From an uncultured Acetatifactor sp. (GTDB taxonomy: Bacteria > Bacillota > Clostridia > Lachnospirales > Lachnospiraceae): a DNA stretch of 64,000 nucleotides. The stretch lies in contig CAKRZO010000011.1 of the NCBI GenBank assembly GCA_934433135.1, positions 1 through 64,000 on the forward strand. Direction: 5' to 3'. The first letter of the stretch is position 1. Each line of letters starts with the position of its first letter. Positions 44,704 through 53,080 of this stretch are shown piece by piece. Below the pieces are notes generated by a model, which had not been told where the DNA came from, did no database searches, and was given only the letters and a program-made list of their open reading frames with translations. The position numbers and the translations under genes are program-made.

Positions 44704-46227
44704 ATGCATACCAAAAGAACCAAAGAAGATATGACAGCGCAGTTAAGAGACGGAAAGATACTGCCGTTGATTATTCGGCTCTCCATCCCTGCGGTTATTG
44801 CGCAGCTGATTACGTTTTTATACAATATCGTTGACCGGATGTATGTGGCCAGGATTGAAAAATCAGGAATGGATGCGCTGGCAGCACTGGGAATTGTGCT
44901 GCCGATTACGTTGATTATCCAGGCATTTGCCAATCTGATCGGGCTGGGAGGATCGCCGAGAGCCGGAATTAAAATGGGAGAAGGGAACGCAGAGGAAGCC
45001 AACCGGATTTTTAATACCGGTTTCTTGCTGCTGGTGATAATCGGAATCGTAATCGGCGCCGTAACCTTTCTTTTTTCAAGGCAGATCGTGGAACTGTTCG
45101 GCTGTCCGCCCAGCGCGGTGGAATTTGCCGTTGCCTATCTGAAAATTTATTCCTGCGGCACACTTTTCGTGATGCTTGCCCAGGGACTCAATCCCTTTAT
45201 TCTGACCCAGGGGTATTCCATGATTGCCATGGGTTCGGTTCTGGTCGGCGCAGTTATGAATATCGTGCTGGATCCCATCTTTATTTTTACCCTTGGAATG
45301 GGTGTGGAAGGCTCCAGCCTTGCTACGATTCTTTCCCAGGGATGTTCCTGCGTCTGGGTGATTTTGTTTTTCTTCTCCAAAAAGAGCTTGTTTCATTTCA
45401 CTCATTTCTATCGCAGACACTTTAACGTTAGGGGAATAAATCAAAATTCCGATTCCACAGCGCAATTCTCCGACAGGCGTTATGCCGGAGAAGATACACG
45501 TCAGGGTATAAAGAGACACTTCAACAGCGGGGGAATTCAGGGCTTTTGGAAAAGAGTGGCCGATATTTTGTCCCTGGGCTTTACGCCGTTTGTCATGACA
45601 ATTACGGAGTGTGCGATACAGGTGGTATTTAATATCAATCTGAATCGTTCTACGGGAGGCAATAAAGATTATACGGCTGCGTTGACGGTGATGCTCAGTG
45701 CCCTGCAGCTGATCTCGCTGCCGCTTAACGGTCTCGGAAACGGGGTGCAGCCTTTCGTCAGTTACAATTACGGAAAGGGCGATGCGGATCGGCTGAAAAA
45801 GGGAATCCGGTATGTGACCGTGATCGCGCTCCTGTTCTGCGTTACCATCTGGTCATTGTCTCTTGCCATGCCGGAGATGTATGCTTACTTTTTCTCCGCC
45901 AGTGAGTCGGTTACGGCGATTGTAAAGGAATACGGACCGTTCTTTTTGATGGGATCGATTATGTTTTTTGTACAGATGACGCTGCAGAATGTAAATGTTG
46001 CGCTGGGACAGGCGAAATCGGCATTGATTCTTGCCGTGATCCGGAAAGTCGTCATTCTGATTCCCCTTTGCTTTATCCTGACCAATGCCATTGGCTTCAA
46101 GGGTGTCTATTTTTCGGAAGGAATCGCGGATTTTACGGCGGGGATTATCACATCGATCGTTATCTTCACTACCTTCCCACGGGTATTTAAGAAGCGTGCG
46201 CAGATGGTGAGGGAGAAGGCGTTGTAA
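44704..46227 (+). CDS. MATE-family efflux transporter
   Basis: The 507-residue protein has twelve helices in two bundles: IRLSIPAVIAQLITFLYNIV at the start, then SRQIVELFGCPP, ALGQAKSALILAVIRKVVIL and others of the MATE/VmrA type. The central loop carries an extra hydrophilic stretch of about 40 residues (from HFYRRHFNVRGINQNSDS to FNSGGIQGFWKR) that most relatives lack. I take ATG 44704, with AGGTG upstream. It may export a toxic glycan aglycone or be unrelated to the operon. Confidence 0.85.
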   Translation: MHTKRTKEDMTAQLRDGKILPLIIRLSIPAVIAQLITFLYNIVDRMYVARIEKSGMDALAALGIVLPITLIIQAFANLIGLGGSPRAGIKMGEGNAEEANRIFNTGFLLLVIIGIVIGAVTFLFSRQIVELFGCPPSAVEFAVAYLKIYSCGTLFVMLAQGLNPFILTQGYSMIAMGSVLVGAVMNIVLDPIFIFTLGMGVEGSSLATILSQGCSCVWVILFFFSKKSLFHFTHFYRRHFNVRGINQNSDSTAQFSDRRYAGEDTRQGIKRHFNSGGIQGFWKRVADILSLGFTPFVMTITECAIQVVFNINLNRSTGGNKDYTAALTVMLSALQLISLPLNGLGNGVQPFVSYNYGKGDADRLKKGIRYVTVIALLFCVTIWSLSLAMPEMYAYFFSASESVTAIVKEYGPFFLMGSIMFFVQMTLQNVNVALGQAKSALILAVIRKVVILIPLCFILTNAIGFKGVYFSEGIADFTAGIITSIVIFTTFPRVFKKRAQMVREKAL

Positions 46228-46359
46228 GGTAACAGCCCTTTGAAGCGTAATGCCATGTTAGGAATGTCCCGGTCTGCAGCTGCAACAGGCAGCTGCGAAG
46301 CAGGGAATTGGTTGTAAGGAATCGGCGAAAGCGAAGTCGGTTCGATAAAGAATAGAGAC

Positions 46360-47100
46360 ATGAGGGATTTGGTATCCTATGTATTGATTCTTTTGATACC
46401 ATTGATTGGTTTATCTGTTTTTGTAAGGGGCTATCTCTTTCGGGTATTGGAGGAAGAGATTCGGAAAAACAGCAGCAATAACCTGCAAAATGCCAAGAAC
46501 ATCATGGAAACGCAGCTGGAGCATCTGACTTCAACGGAGCAGAAGATGTATTTGAACAAGATGCTTCGGGGATTTTCCCTGCAGGATGAAACGCTGACAG
46601 CGATTGACACGAAGGATCAGTTAAAGGCATACTGCCTGTTGACGCCTTTTCTGTCGGATGCTGTTTATTACCAGGAGGAGGACGATTACATGGTTGCGGC
46701 AAGCAGTTCCTGCTTAAAAGAGGATTTTTGGAACACGATGTATTCCTTTGAAAACTGGGATTATGAAAGCTTCCGGAAGGATTTGGAGGCCAATACCGAG
46801 GCGTTTTTTATACCGGCGCAGAGCGTGTATGTGAAAAAAACATCCTGGCAGAGGATTGTCACTTTGGTGGTTCCTTTGGATACGGCGGGCAAACGATGTG
46901 TGATGCTTCTGATGAATGAGGATTTTTTTGCAAATATTCTGCCGCGTCCCAATATGCAGGAAGAGGTTTCGGCGATTCTGGATGAAAACGGACAGGTTCT
47001 GGTCTGTGTGGGAGCGGGATCGCTGCTGGATGCCGTATCCGGGAAGATGTCGCAGGCGGATCAGAATTGGCATACAAATGAAAATAATCCAAGCCATTCA
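46360..47100 (+). pseudogene. AraC-type membrane sensor, N-terminal remnant
   Basis: An N-terminal helix (VSYVLILLIPLIGLSVFVRG) and an extracellular Cache-like domain (SDAVYYQEEDDYMVAASSSC, then WQRIVTLVVPLDTAGKRCVM, EVSAILDENGQVLVC) match the sensory half of proteins like those at 591 and 32294. Sense is lost near 47095, before the second helix, and the helix-turn-helix end is missing. The next piece of sequence belongs to an unrelated gene, so a deletion joined them. Confidence 0.75.
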
Positions 47101-47108
47101 TCAAATAT

Positions 47109-47384
47109 ATGCTGGGTATCATACTTGGATGCTACCGTGAGTTTGAGGGAAGATTGACTCTGGCTGAAAGGTGCGGCCCAAGGAGTACCGCCTATGATGT
47201 TGTGCGGGAATATGCAACGAATCATATTGGTACCTTTACGAAACAGAATGCCCTGGCGAGCTGTCCCAGTTTGGGCAGTTCTTCTGTCGAAGCAGCATTG
47301 AAAAAATTAGTTCAGGATGGTACACTTATTCGTCTTGGTTCCGGACGAAGAACATACTATGTAAGAAGTGATGCTTTGGAATAG
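47109..47384 (+). pseudogene. Winged-helix C-terminal fragment
   Basis: From about 47175 the frame reads STAYDVVREYATNHIGTFTK, then SVEAALKKLVQDGTLIRLGS and GRRTYYVRSDALE. This is a winged-helix domain like the C-terminal domains of some Fic-type and restriction-linked proteins. The N-terminal part of the gene is absent; a deletion fused the fragment to the sensor remnant. Confidence 0.5.
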
Positions 47385-47467
47385 TACATTAACCAAGATA
47401 TTGATATCTACCTCAAGTCCCGAAATGCCGTGATTACAGAATAGCAAGAATATTGAAAAATGTAATA

Positions 47468-48247
47468 CTAACATTCTTTTCCGGGAGAATGTCCGAATCG
47501 TTTCTTATAGGAGCGGCAGAAAAAGGAGGTATTTGCAAAGCCTACCTTTTCTGCCGCTTCTTCTATGGTAAATTCGCCGCTTTTTAATAATTTCCGGGCA
47601 GTATCAAGGCGCATTCCGTTACGGTATTCCACAGGAGAGAGGCCGGTATAGGCTTTGAATAATCTGCGGAATCCGGGTTCGCTCATGCCGCACAAGTCTG
47701 CATAATACTGAATTTTATAAGAATCAAAACAGGACAAGGGCAGGTCCTTCAAAGCCGGCTGTATCCGGCTGTATTTTCCGGGGAGTGTTCCTGCCTGCTG
47801 TGTGATACGCCATAACAGGTTGTAAATCTGTGATAAAAAATACAGGCTATTCAGCCCTTGCGCGGACTGCAGATCGGCGTATAAAGAACAGAAAATCTTA
47901 CGAATACTTTCATCTGTAATCCGGCAGGGGGCAGTAAGGGCATCCGGAAAGGCTCCGGAAAGATGATCGAATTGTACAATAATCACAGAGCTTTCATCGG
48001 CAGTATAGGTACTGCTGTATCTGGTTCCTGCCGGGACAAAAACCAGATCTCCGGACTGCGCAAGGATATCTTCCTGGGAAGCGGTAAGGAAAGAAAAGCG
48101 CAAGGTTCCCTTCAGCGTATAAACGAAAGTGTGCTGCGCTCTCCCCTCCGCAAAGGTCATCTTGTACCCGTTCGGGCGCGTCACACTGACACAGTTAATA
48201 TTTTCTACGATAAAAGGAATATCCCGTGGCGTATAACTGATCTTCAT
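47468..48247 (-). CDS. AraC-family regulator of the hexuronate genes (likely)
   Basis: The 259-residue protein has an N-terminal cupin (SGDLVFVPAGTRYSSTYTAD, about residues 65-85) and a C-terminal AraC domain (YADLCGMSEPGFRRLFKAYT, then RLDTARKLL, EEAAEKVGFANTSFFCRSYK). I start it at ATG 48247 behind GGAGAT; the frame opens at 48316. It is divergent from uxaC, with repeat copy C in the gap, and is the natural candidate regulator of uxaC-uxuA. Confidence 0.85.
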   Translation of the reverse strand: MKISYTPRDIPFIVENINCVSVTRPNGYKMTFAEGRAQHTFVYTLKGTLRFSFLTASQEDILAQSGDLVFVPAGTRYSSTYTADESSVIIVQFDHLSGAFPDALTAPCRITDESIRKIFCSLYADLQSAQGLNSLYFLSQIYNLLWRITQQAGTLPGKYSRIQPALKDLPLSCFDSYKIQYYADLCGMSEPGFRRLFKAYTGLSPVEYRNGMRLDTARKLLKSGEFTIEEAAEKVGFANTSFFCRSYKKRFGHSPGKEC

Positions 48248-48463
48248 AAAATCTCCATTAATCTCCGTTTCTAACCGACTTGTTAACAGTGTAAGAATTT
48301 TGGAGCTTGTTGTCAAGTGATTCCATTATAAAGTCCTTTGTAAAGTATATTATAAAGTCCATTGTAAAGGCTATAGCAAAGAAACTGTTCAGATATGTTC
48401 GAAAAGTGCAAAAATAGATTGAATCGGACATGGAAAAAAGAGGTGAAATAAAACATAATGATT

Positions 48464-48645
48464 GTAACAGTTCAGACAAGCATTTATGAAGGCTGATTTC
48501 ATGCTTGCATGAAAATCTGCCTTTATGAATGCCCTTTGGGCATTCTATGCTTGGAACTTAGCGCCATTATATGAAACAAAGCAGCTGCGAAGCAGCGAGT
48601 AAGCGCTGAAAGCGCGGCTTTGTGAATGGCGCGCCTGAACTGTTA
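48464..48645 (+). repeat. Dispersed structured repeat, copy C
   Basis: Ends are GTAACAGTTCAGAC and GCCTGAACTGTTAC. Central hairpin arms 48480-48498 and 48514-48532 pair over 19 bases (one T-T mismatch, two G-T) around the same TCATGCTTGCATGAA loop as copy B, although the stem sequence differs. An extra hairpin GAATGCCC-TTT-GGGCATTC (48528-48546) is unique to this copy. Then AACTTAGCGCCA, GCAGCTGCGAAGCAGC and AGCGCTGAAAGCGC follow as in the others. Confidence 0.87.
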
Positions 48646-48653
48646 CTATACCG

Positions 48654-48663
48654 GAAAGCTTTC
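48654..48663. promoter_or_regulatory. Palindrome upstream of uxaC
   Basis: GAAAGCTTTC is a perfect 10-base palindrome 56 bases before the uxaC start, flanked by CCG and ATAAC. It is similar to the core of CcpA or LacI-type operators. No clear -35/-10 is visible near it. Confidence 0.35.
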
Positions 48664-48718
48664 ATAACACATTGCTATGCGTAGTCATTTAGAAGCACCA
48701 TTTGGAAAAGAGGTTTTT

Positions 48719-50158
48719 ATGGATGAAAATTTTCTGTTAACAACATCGGCAGCCCAAAGTCTGTACCATGAATGTGCAGAAGCTCTGCCGGTGATTGACT
48801 ACCACAATCATTTAAACATAAGAGACTTATCGGAAAAACGCAAGTTTAAGAACCTGACGCAGCTTTGGCTGGCAGGGGATCCGTATAAGCACCGTGCCAT
48901 GCGAATCTGCGGAGTGGCCGAAAAGTACATTACAGGGGAGGCTTCCGAGTATGAAAAGTTTGAAGCCTGGATGGATTCTTTGCCGAAGCTGATCGGGAAC
49001 CCTTTGTATGACTGGTCTGTTCTGGAAATGAAGAGAGTATTCGGAATTTCCCTTATCCCCGGGGATACCAAGAGCAGAGATTTATGGGAAGAGACCGGAA
49101 AGCAGCTTGCCAGTCCCGAATTTACCGCGCCCGGATTGCTTAAAAAATTTCACGTGGAATATGCTTCGCCCTGTGCTTCTCTTACGGAAAACTTAGAACC
49201 GTTTGCCACACTTTCCGCACAAGAGGCATTAGAGGAACGATCTGCGGTAATTGCTCCTTCCCTGCGGGGAGATACCTTAACAGGTATCGATCGAAAAACG
49301 ATAACGGAACTGGAGCAGATAATCCATATGACAATTCTTACGCTGGAAGATTTTTTCTGCGCCATTGAAAAAAGGCTGGAAGCGTTTGAACAGGCGGGAT
49401 GCCGTTTCTCCGACCATGCGCTGGATAATGGCTTTGTCTATTACAAGGAGGACGGCAAAAATGAGGAACGCTTCCGGAAGCTGCAAAGGGAATGCTCTTT
49501 TTCCATGGAAGAAAAGCATTCCATGGAAGAAAAGCATTCCATGGAAGAAGTACTTTCCCCGGAAGACCGGGGCAGGCTTTTCAGCGCTGTTTTGAGATTC
49601 CTTGCCGCATCTTACGCCAAGAGAGGCTGGACCATGCAGCTTCATATCGGAGCGCAGCGAAGCACCAGCACGAGACTTCGCAGGCTTGCCGGACCGGCCG
49701 GCGGTTTCGCCGGAATCGGAAACGGATGTGATGTGCAATCCCTTACGGATATGTTGGATGATTTTGAGAAGGGAAAGTGGGGCATGCCGAGGATTATTCT
49801 GTTTACGCTGAATCCGGCGGACAATGCGGTAATGTCCGTTTTAAGCGGTTCTTACAGCCAGGATGGAGTAAGCGGGAAAATTACACAGGGGCCTGCCTGG
49901 TGGTGGTGCGATCACCTTTACGGCATGCGGGAAGTATTTGAAAACAACAGCGCTTTCGGTGTTTTATCTGTTTTTGCAGGAATGACAACGGATTCCAGAA
50001 GCTTTCTTTCTTTTGTAAGGCACGAATATTTCAGACGAGCCTTATGCGGATGGATCGGAGAAAAGGTGGAAAAAGGAGAAATGATTGCATCGGACAGATT
50101 ATTAAAAAATCTGGTACAGGATGTATGTTACAAAAATGCAAAGAAACTGGTGTCTTAA
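48719..50158 (+). CDS. uxaC: Glucuronate isomerase
   Basis: The 479-residue enzyme opens with FLLTTSAAQSLYHECAEALP and the metal site DYHNHLNIRDL. It then has NLTQLWLAGDPYKHRAMRIC, YDWSVLEMKRVFGI, MQLHIGAQRSTSTRLRRL and WWWCDHLYGMREVF, all UxaC blocks. It turns D-glucuronate into D-fructuronate (or galacturonate into tagaturonate). I use ATG 48719 behind AAAAGAGG. It carries an in-frame 18-base tandem repeat (49501-49536 plus a partial unit) encoding SMEEKH units. This adds about 12 residues over the usual 467 and lies outside the known motifs. Confidence 0.93.
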   Translation: MDENFLLTTSAAQSLYHECAEALPVIDYHNHLNIRDLSEKRKFKNLTQLWLAGDPYKHRAMRICGVAEKYITGEASEYEKFEAWMDSLPKLIGNPLYDWSVLEMKRVFGISLIPGDTKSRDLWEETGKQLASPEFTAPGLLKKFHVEYASPCASLTENLEPFATLSAQEALEERSAVIAPSLRGDTLTGIDRKTITELEQIIHMTILTLEDFFCAIEKRLEAFEQAGCRFSDHALDNGFVYYKEDGKNEERFRKLQRECSFSMEEKHSMEEKHSMEEVLSPEDRGRLFSAVLRFLAASYAKRGWTMQLHIGAQRSTSTRLRRLAGPAGGFAGIGNGCDVQSLTDMLDDFEKGKWGMPRIILFTLNPADNAVMSVLSGSYSQDGVSGKITQGPAWWWCDHLYGMREVFENNSAFGVLSVFAGMTTDSRSFLSFVRHEYFRRALCGWIGEKVEKGEMIASDRLLKNLVQDVCYKNAKKLVS

Positions 50159-50203
50159 CCATAGGAGATTAGCGCGACATTGTCGCTCGGAAATGAGGAA
50201 AGT

Positions 50204-51106
50204 ATGCACTTTAACGTAAAAGAAGACATTATACAAATGACATCTAAGTGGGAGGGGGAGCGCTTTGAAGACGGAAGACCGCGGGTTCCCGATCACTATC
50301 TGCAGGCACTTCACGGACTGACGCTGGAAGAGGTGTGGAAACCGATTTTCGTAAAAGGTTACGAAAGTCAGTTTGAGGGAGAATTAAAGGTGCTGCATCC
50401 CGATGGGCGTAAGCTGATCGGCAGAGCGGTAACCGCTGTTTATTGCCCGACCCGACCGGATCTGAATGAGACGGTAGCCGAGATCGGCAGAAGCGAGGGG
50501 AGAAGCGGAACCTATAACCAGTGGGTCGTAGACAGCCTGGTGGAAGGAGATGTCTGCGTGGTGGATATGTACGATAAGATCTACAAGGGAACCTTCTTGG
50601 GGGGTAACCTGACAACAGCGATTTCCAATCGGACGAAAACCGGAGGCGGAGTCATCTGGGGCGGAGTACGGGATCTGGAACAGATGAAAAAGGTAGAAAA
50701 TGTACAGGTCTATTACCGGGGCGTGGATCCGACACCGATCCGGGAATTTGTCATGACCGGATTTAATGTGCCTGCCAGAATCGGTAAAGCAATCTGTCTT
50801 CCTGGAGATATTGTATTCGGAACCGATGCAGGTGTTCTGTTCATTCCTGCGCATCTGGTGCAGGAAGTGGTGGATGGCGCGGTAAAGACTAAGGTAAAAG
50901 ACATGTTCGGTTTTGAAATGATTGCGCAGAATAAATTCACCACAGCGCAGATCGATCGGAATGTATGGACAGTTGAAATGTTGGATCTGCTTACGGAATA
51001 TATTCGGACAAACGATGCGGCAGCCGATTTCCGGGGAATTGACTGGAGCGCGGAGTATGACATGGCAATTCACGGAGATCCCAATGACACCCAGTCGGCG
51101 ATTTGA
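50204..51106 (+). CDS. RraA-family protein
   Basis: The 300-residue protein has the RraA/HMG-aldolase core: VDSLVEGDVCVVDMYDKIY, then GGNLTTAISNRTKTGGGVIW and GGVRDLEQMK (about residues 110-165), where RD is the substrate-binding pair. A C-terminal extension of about 100 residues follows. The family includes 4-hydroxy-4-methyl-2-oxoglutarate aldolases and oxaloacetate decarboxylases. In this cluster it may act on a keto acid from uronate breakdown. I start it at ATG 50204 with GAGGA upstream. In the next gap there is no terminator. Confidence 0.8.
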   Translation: MHFNVKEDIIQMTSKWEGERFEDGRPRVPDHYLQALHGLTLEEVWKPIFVKGYESQFEGELKVLHPDGRKLIGRAVTAVYCPTRPDLNETVAEIGRSEGRSGTYNQWVVDSLVEGDVCVVDMYDKIYKGTFLGGNLTTAISNRTKTGGGVIWGGVRDLEQMKKVENVQVYYRGVDPTPIREFVMTGFNVPARIGKAICLPGDIVFGTDAGVLFIPAHLVQEVVDGAVKTKVKDMFGFEMIAQNKFTTAQIDRNVWTVEMLDLLTEYIRTNDAAADFRGIDWSAEYDMAIHGDPNDTQSAI

Positions 51107-51140
51107 GGTAACAGTAAATAACAGAAAGGTTAGTGAGAAA

Positions 51141-51995
51141 ATGAATTCTATATTTGAAAATCAGGTTGCGGTAGTGACCGGAGCGGGCGGAGTCCTGTGT
51201 TCGGAAATTTCCCTGTACCTTGCCGGACAGGGAGCAAAGGTAGCGCTGGTGGGCAGAACGGAGGAAAAGCTGCGGAAAGTGGAAGCACGGATTCTGGAAA
51301 ACGGCGGAACCTGTATGGTAAGGACATTAGATGTGACAAAGGAAGCGGATGTGGAAGCCCTGGCAGAGGAAGTGAAAAACGTCTGGGGATCCTGCCGCTA
51401 CCTGATTAACGGAGCAGGCGGTAATAACAATAAAGCCGTAACAACGAATTTTACCTTTGAAAAAGAAGAATTGTTGCCGGAAGAAGAACGAAAAGAAGAA
51501 ATGACAGGTTTTTTTGACCTGGATTTGGACATTTTCGAAGGCGTAATCCGGGCGAACACCCTGGGAACGGTAATTCCGGTAAGGGCGTTTGCAAAGCAGA
51601 TGGCGAAGGAAGGCAGAGGAAGTATCTTAAACTTTGCGTCTATGAATAGTACAAGACCTCTGACACGTGTTCCGGCTTATGCCATGAGTAAGGCTGCGGT
51701 GGTGAATCTGACACAGTTTCTGGCTACTTATTTTGCCCCTGCGGGAATCCGGGTAAATGCCGTAGCCCCCGGTTTCTTCGTGAATGAAAGAAGCAGAAAG
51801 ATTCTCTGTACTCCGGAAGGCGGACTTACCAAACGCGGTCAAAATGTAATTGACCACACCCCTATGCAGCGCTTCGGAGAGCCGAAGGAGCTTTTAGGCT
51901 GCGTTTCGTTCCTTCTGGATGATGAAAAGGCATCTTTTGTAACCGGTATCACCGTGCCGGTAGACGGCGGATTCCTGGCACACAGCGGAGTCTAG
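51141..51995 (+). CDS. uxuB: SDR-family D-mannonate oxidoreductase (fructuronate reductase)
   Basis: The 284-residue short-chain dehydrogenase begins FENQVAVVTGAGGVLCSEIS (TGxxGxxG cofactor site). It has YLINGAGGNNNKAVTTNFTF, then NFASMNSTRPLTRVPAYAMS, where YxxxK (YAMSK) is catalytic, and VNAVAPGFFVNERSRKI. The long GAGGNN insert is characteristic of the Bacillus YjmF-type fructuronate reductase. It reduces D-fructuronate to D-mannonate, between UxaC and UxuA. Start ATG 51141 follows GAAAGG. It is not related to the E. coli UxuB family. Confidence 0.82.
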   Translation: MNSIFENQVAVVTGAGGVLCSEISLYLAGQGAKVALVGRTEEKLRKVEARILENGGTCMVRTLDVTKEADVEALAEEVKNVWGSCRYLINGAGGNNNKAVTTNFTFEKEELLPEEERKEEMTGFFDLDLDIFEGVIRANTLGTVIPVRAFAKQMAKEGRGSILNFASMNSTRPLTRVPAYAMSKAAVVNLTQFLATYFAPAGIRVNAVAPGFFVNERSRKILCTPEGGLTKRGQNVIDHTPMQRFGEPKELLGCVSFLLDDEKASFVTGITVPVDGGFLAHSGV

Positions 51996-51999
51996 TTAG

Positions 52000-52068
52000 A
52001 AAAATTGCATTGATATGCAATTTTTCCATCGGCAATTTGTTTCTGAGCGAAAACAAATTGCCGATGGA
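52000..52068 (+). terminator. Two hairpins between uxuB and uxuA
   Basis: The first (52000-52025) is AAAATTGCAT-TGAT-type, pairing with ATGCAATTTT and ending in TTTTT: a terminator. The second has a perfect 18-base stem (TCCATCGGCAATTTGTTT at 52025-52042 against 52051-52068) with an 8-base loop. They could attenuate uxuA or be an element end. Confidence 0.65.
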
Positions 52069-52110
52069 ATTGCTCCCAAATAAATGTAACAGAAAGAAAG
52101 GGTTCGTATT

Positions 52111-53049
52111 ATGATATTAACGGATTATCTGCGTAGTCAAAGGGATCTTACCTGGGATTATGCCAGGCAGTGCGGTGTTGAAAAGGGAGTTATCCGTCTG
52201 CCGGAGACGGATGATTTTGACATCTGCGATGCTTCCCATTGGCAGAGCATCTATAAGAAATTTACGGATTTCGGCATCACTCCCATTGTGATCGAACCGA
52301 TGCCCAATGCGCTTCATGACCACATCAAAGCAGGTGATGAAAAAAGAGATGAGTGCATTGACAAGGTCATAAAAATGTTTCCCATTATGGATCGGCTGGA
52401 TATCCGTACCATTTGCTTTAATTTTATGGCGCATGTAGGCTGGTGCAGAACCAGTGACCGTATTAGAGAACGTGGAGGTGCGCTTGTAACCGGATTTTCC
52501 ATGGAAGAATATCAGGAAACGGATCTGGCAATCAGTGAGGAAAAGTTGTGGGAGAATTACTGCTATTTTATGAAAGCCGTGCTTCCCTATGCGGAAAGGC
52601 ATCACATCAGGCTTGCGCTGCATCCGGATGACCCGCCGGTTCCGAAGCTTGGAAAAGTATCCCGTATTATGATTTCCAATGAAAACATCAAAAAGGCAAT
52701 TGCACTCGGCAACAGTGACTGCCTGGGAATTACCATGTGCCAGGCCTGTTACCGGATGATGGGAGAAGATTTGTACGAAATCATCCCGCAATGGAAAGAT
52801 AAAATATTCTTTATTCATTTCCGGAATGCAACAGGCAACCGGTATCATTTTCATGAAACATTCCATGATAACGGAGATATCCGCATGGGTGAGATTATGG
52901 AATTGTACAAACGATGCGGAATTGACGTCCCTATCCGGGTAGATCATGTCCCTGCCATGGCCGGCGAGACGGATAACAACGGATATACGGCATTAGGAAG
53001 ACTCTATGCCATTGGCTATTTAAAAGGTTTGCTGGAGGGGTGCCCGTAG
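52111..53049 (+). CDS. uxuA: Mannonate dehydratase
   Basis: The 312-residue TIM-barrel protein has IRTICFNFMAHVGWCRTSDR (about residue 110), RLALHPDDPPVPKLGKVSRI (about 170), LGITMCQACYRMMGEDLYEI, FFIHFRNATGNRYHFHETFH and IRVDHVPAMAGE. The His, Cys, His and Asp residues around the barrel fit the Mn/Fe site of UxuA. It makes 2-keto-3-deoxygluconate from D-mannonate. It is shorter than E. coli UxuA (394), and the usual FMPVFDWTR motif reads FMAHVGWCR. GAAAGGG precedes the ATG. Confidence 0.8.
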   Translation: MILTDYLRSQRDLTWDYARQCGVEKGVIRLPETDDFDICDASHWQSIYKKFTDFGITPIVIEPMPNALHDHIKAGDEKRDECIDKVIKMFPIMDRLDIRTICFNFMAHVGWCRTSDRIRERGGALVTGFSMEEYQETDLAISEEKLWENYCYFMKAVLPYAERHHIRLALHPDDPPVPKLGKVSRIMISNENIKKAIALGNSDCLGITMCQACYRMMGEDLYEIIPQWKDKIFFIHFRNATGNRYHFHETFHDNGDIRMGEIMELYKRCGIDVPIRVDHVPAMAGETDNNGYTALGRLYAIGYLKGLLEGCP

Positions 53050-53080
53050 AGACACCCCTGGGATAATTTGTATAAACGAT

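Noticed and set aside
26826..48645. CRISPR array made of the dispersed repeats
   Set aside because: The copies are kilobases apart, about 160-185 bp long, and have no regular spacers.
52400..52450. uxuA as a truncated pseudogene because it is short
   Set aside because: The barrel motifs from start to end are present in one open frame; short forms without insertions are plausible in Clostridia.
52117..52947. 276-codon minus-strand ORF opposite uxuA
   Set aside because: It is a shadow of uxuA, whose plus-strand frame has clear catalytic motifs and a ribosome site.
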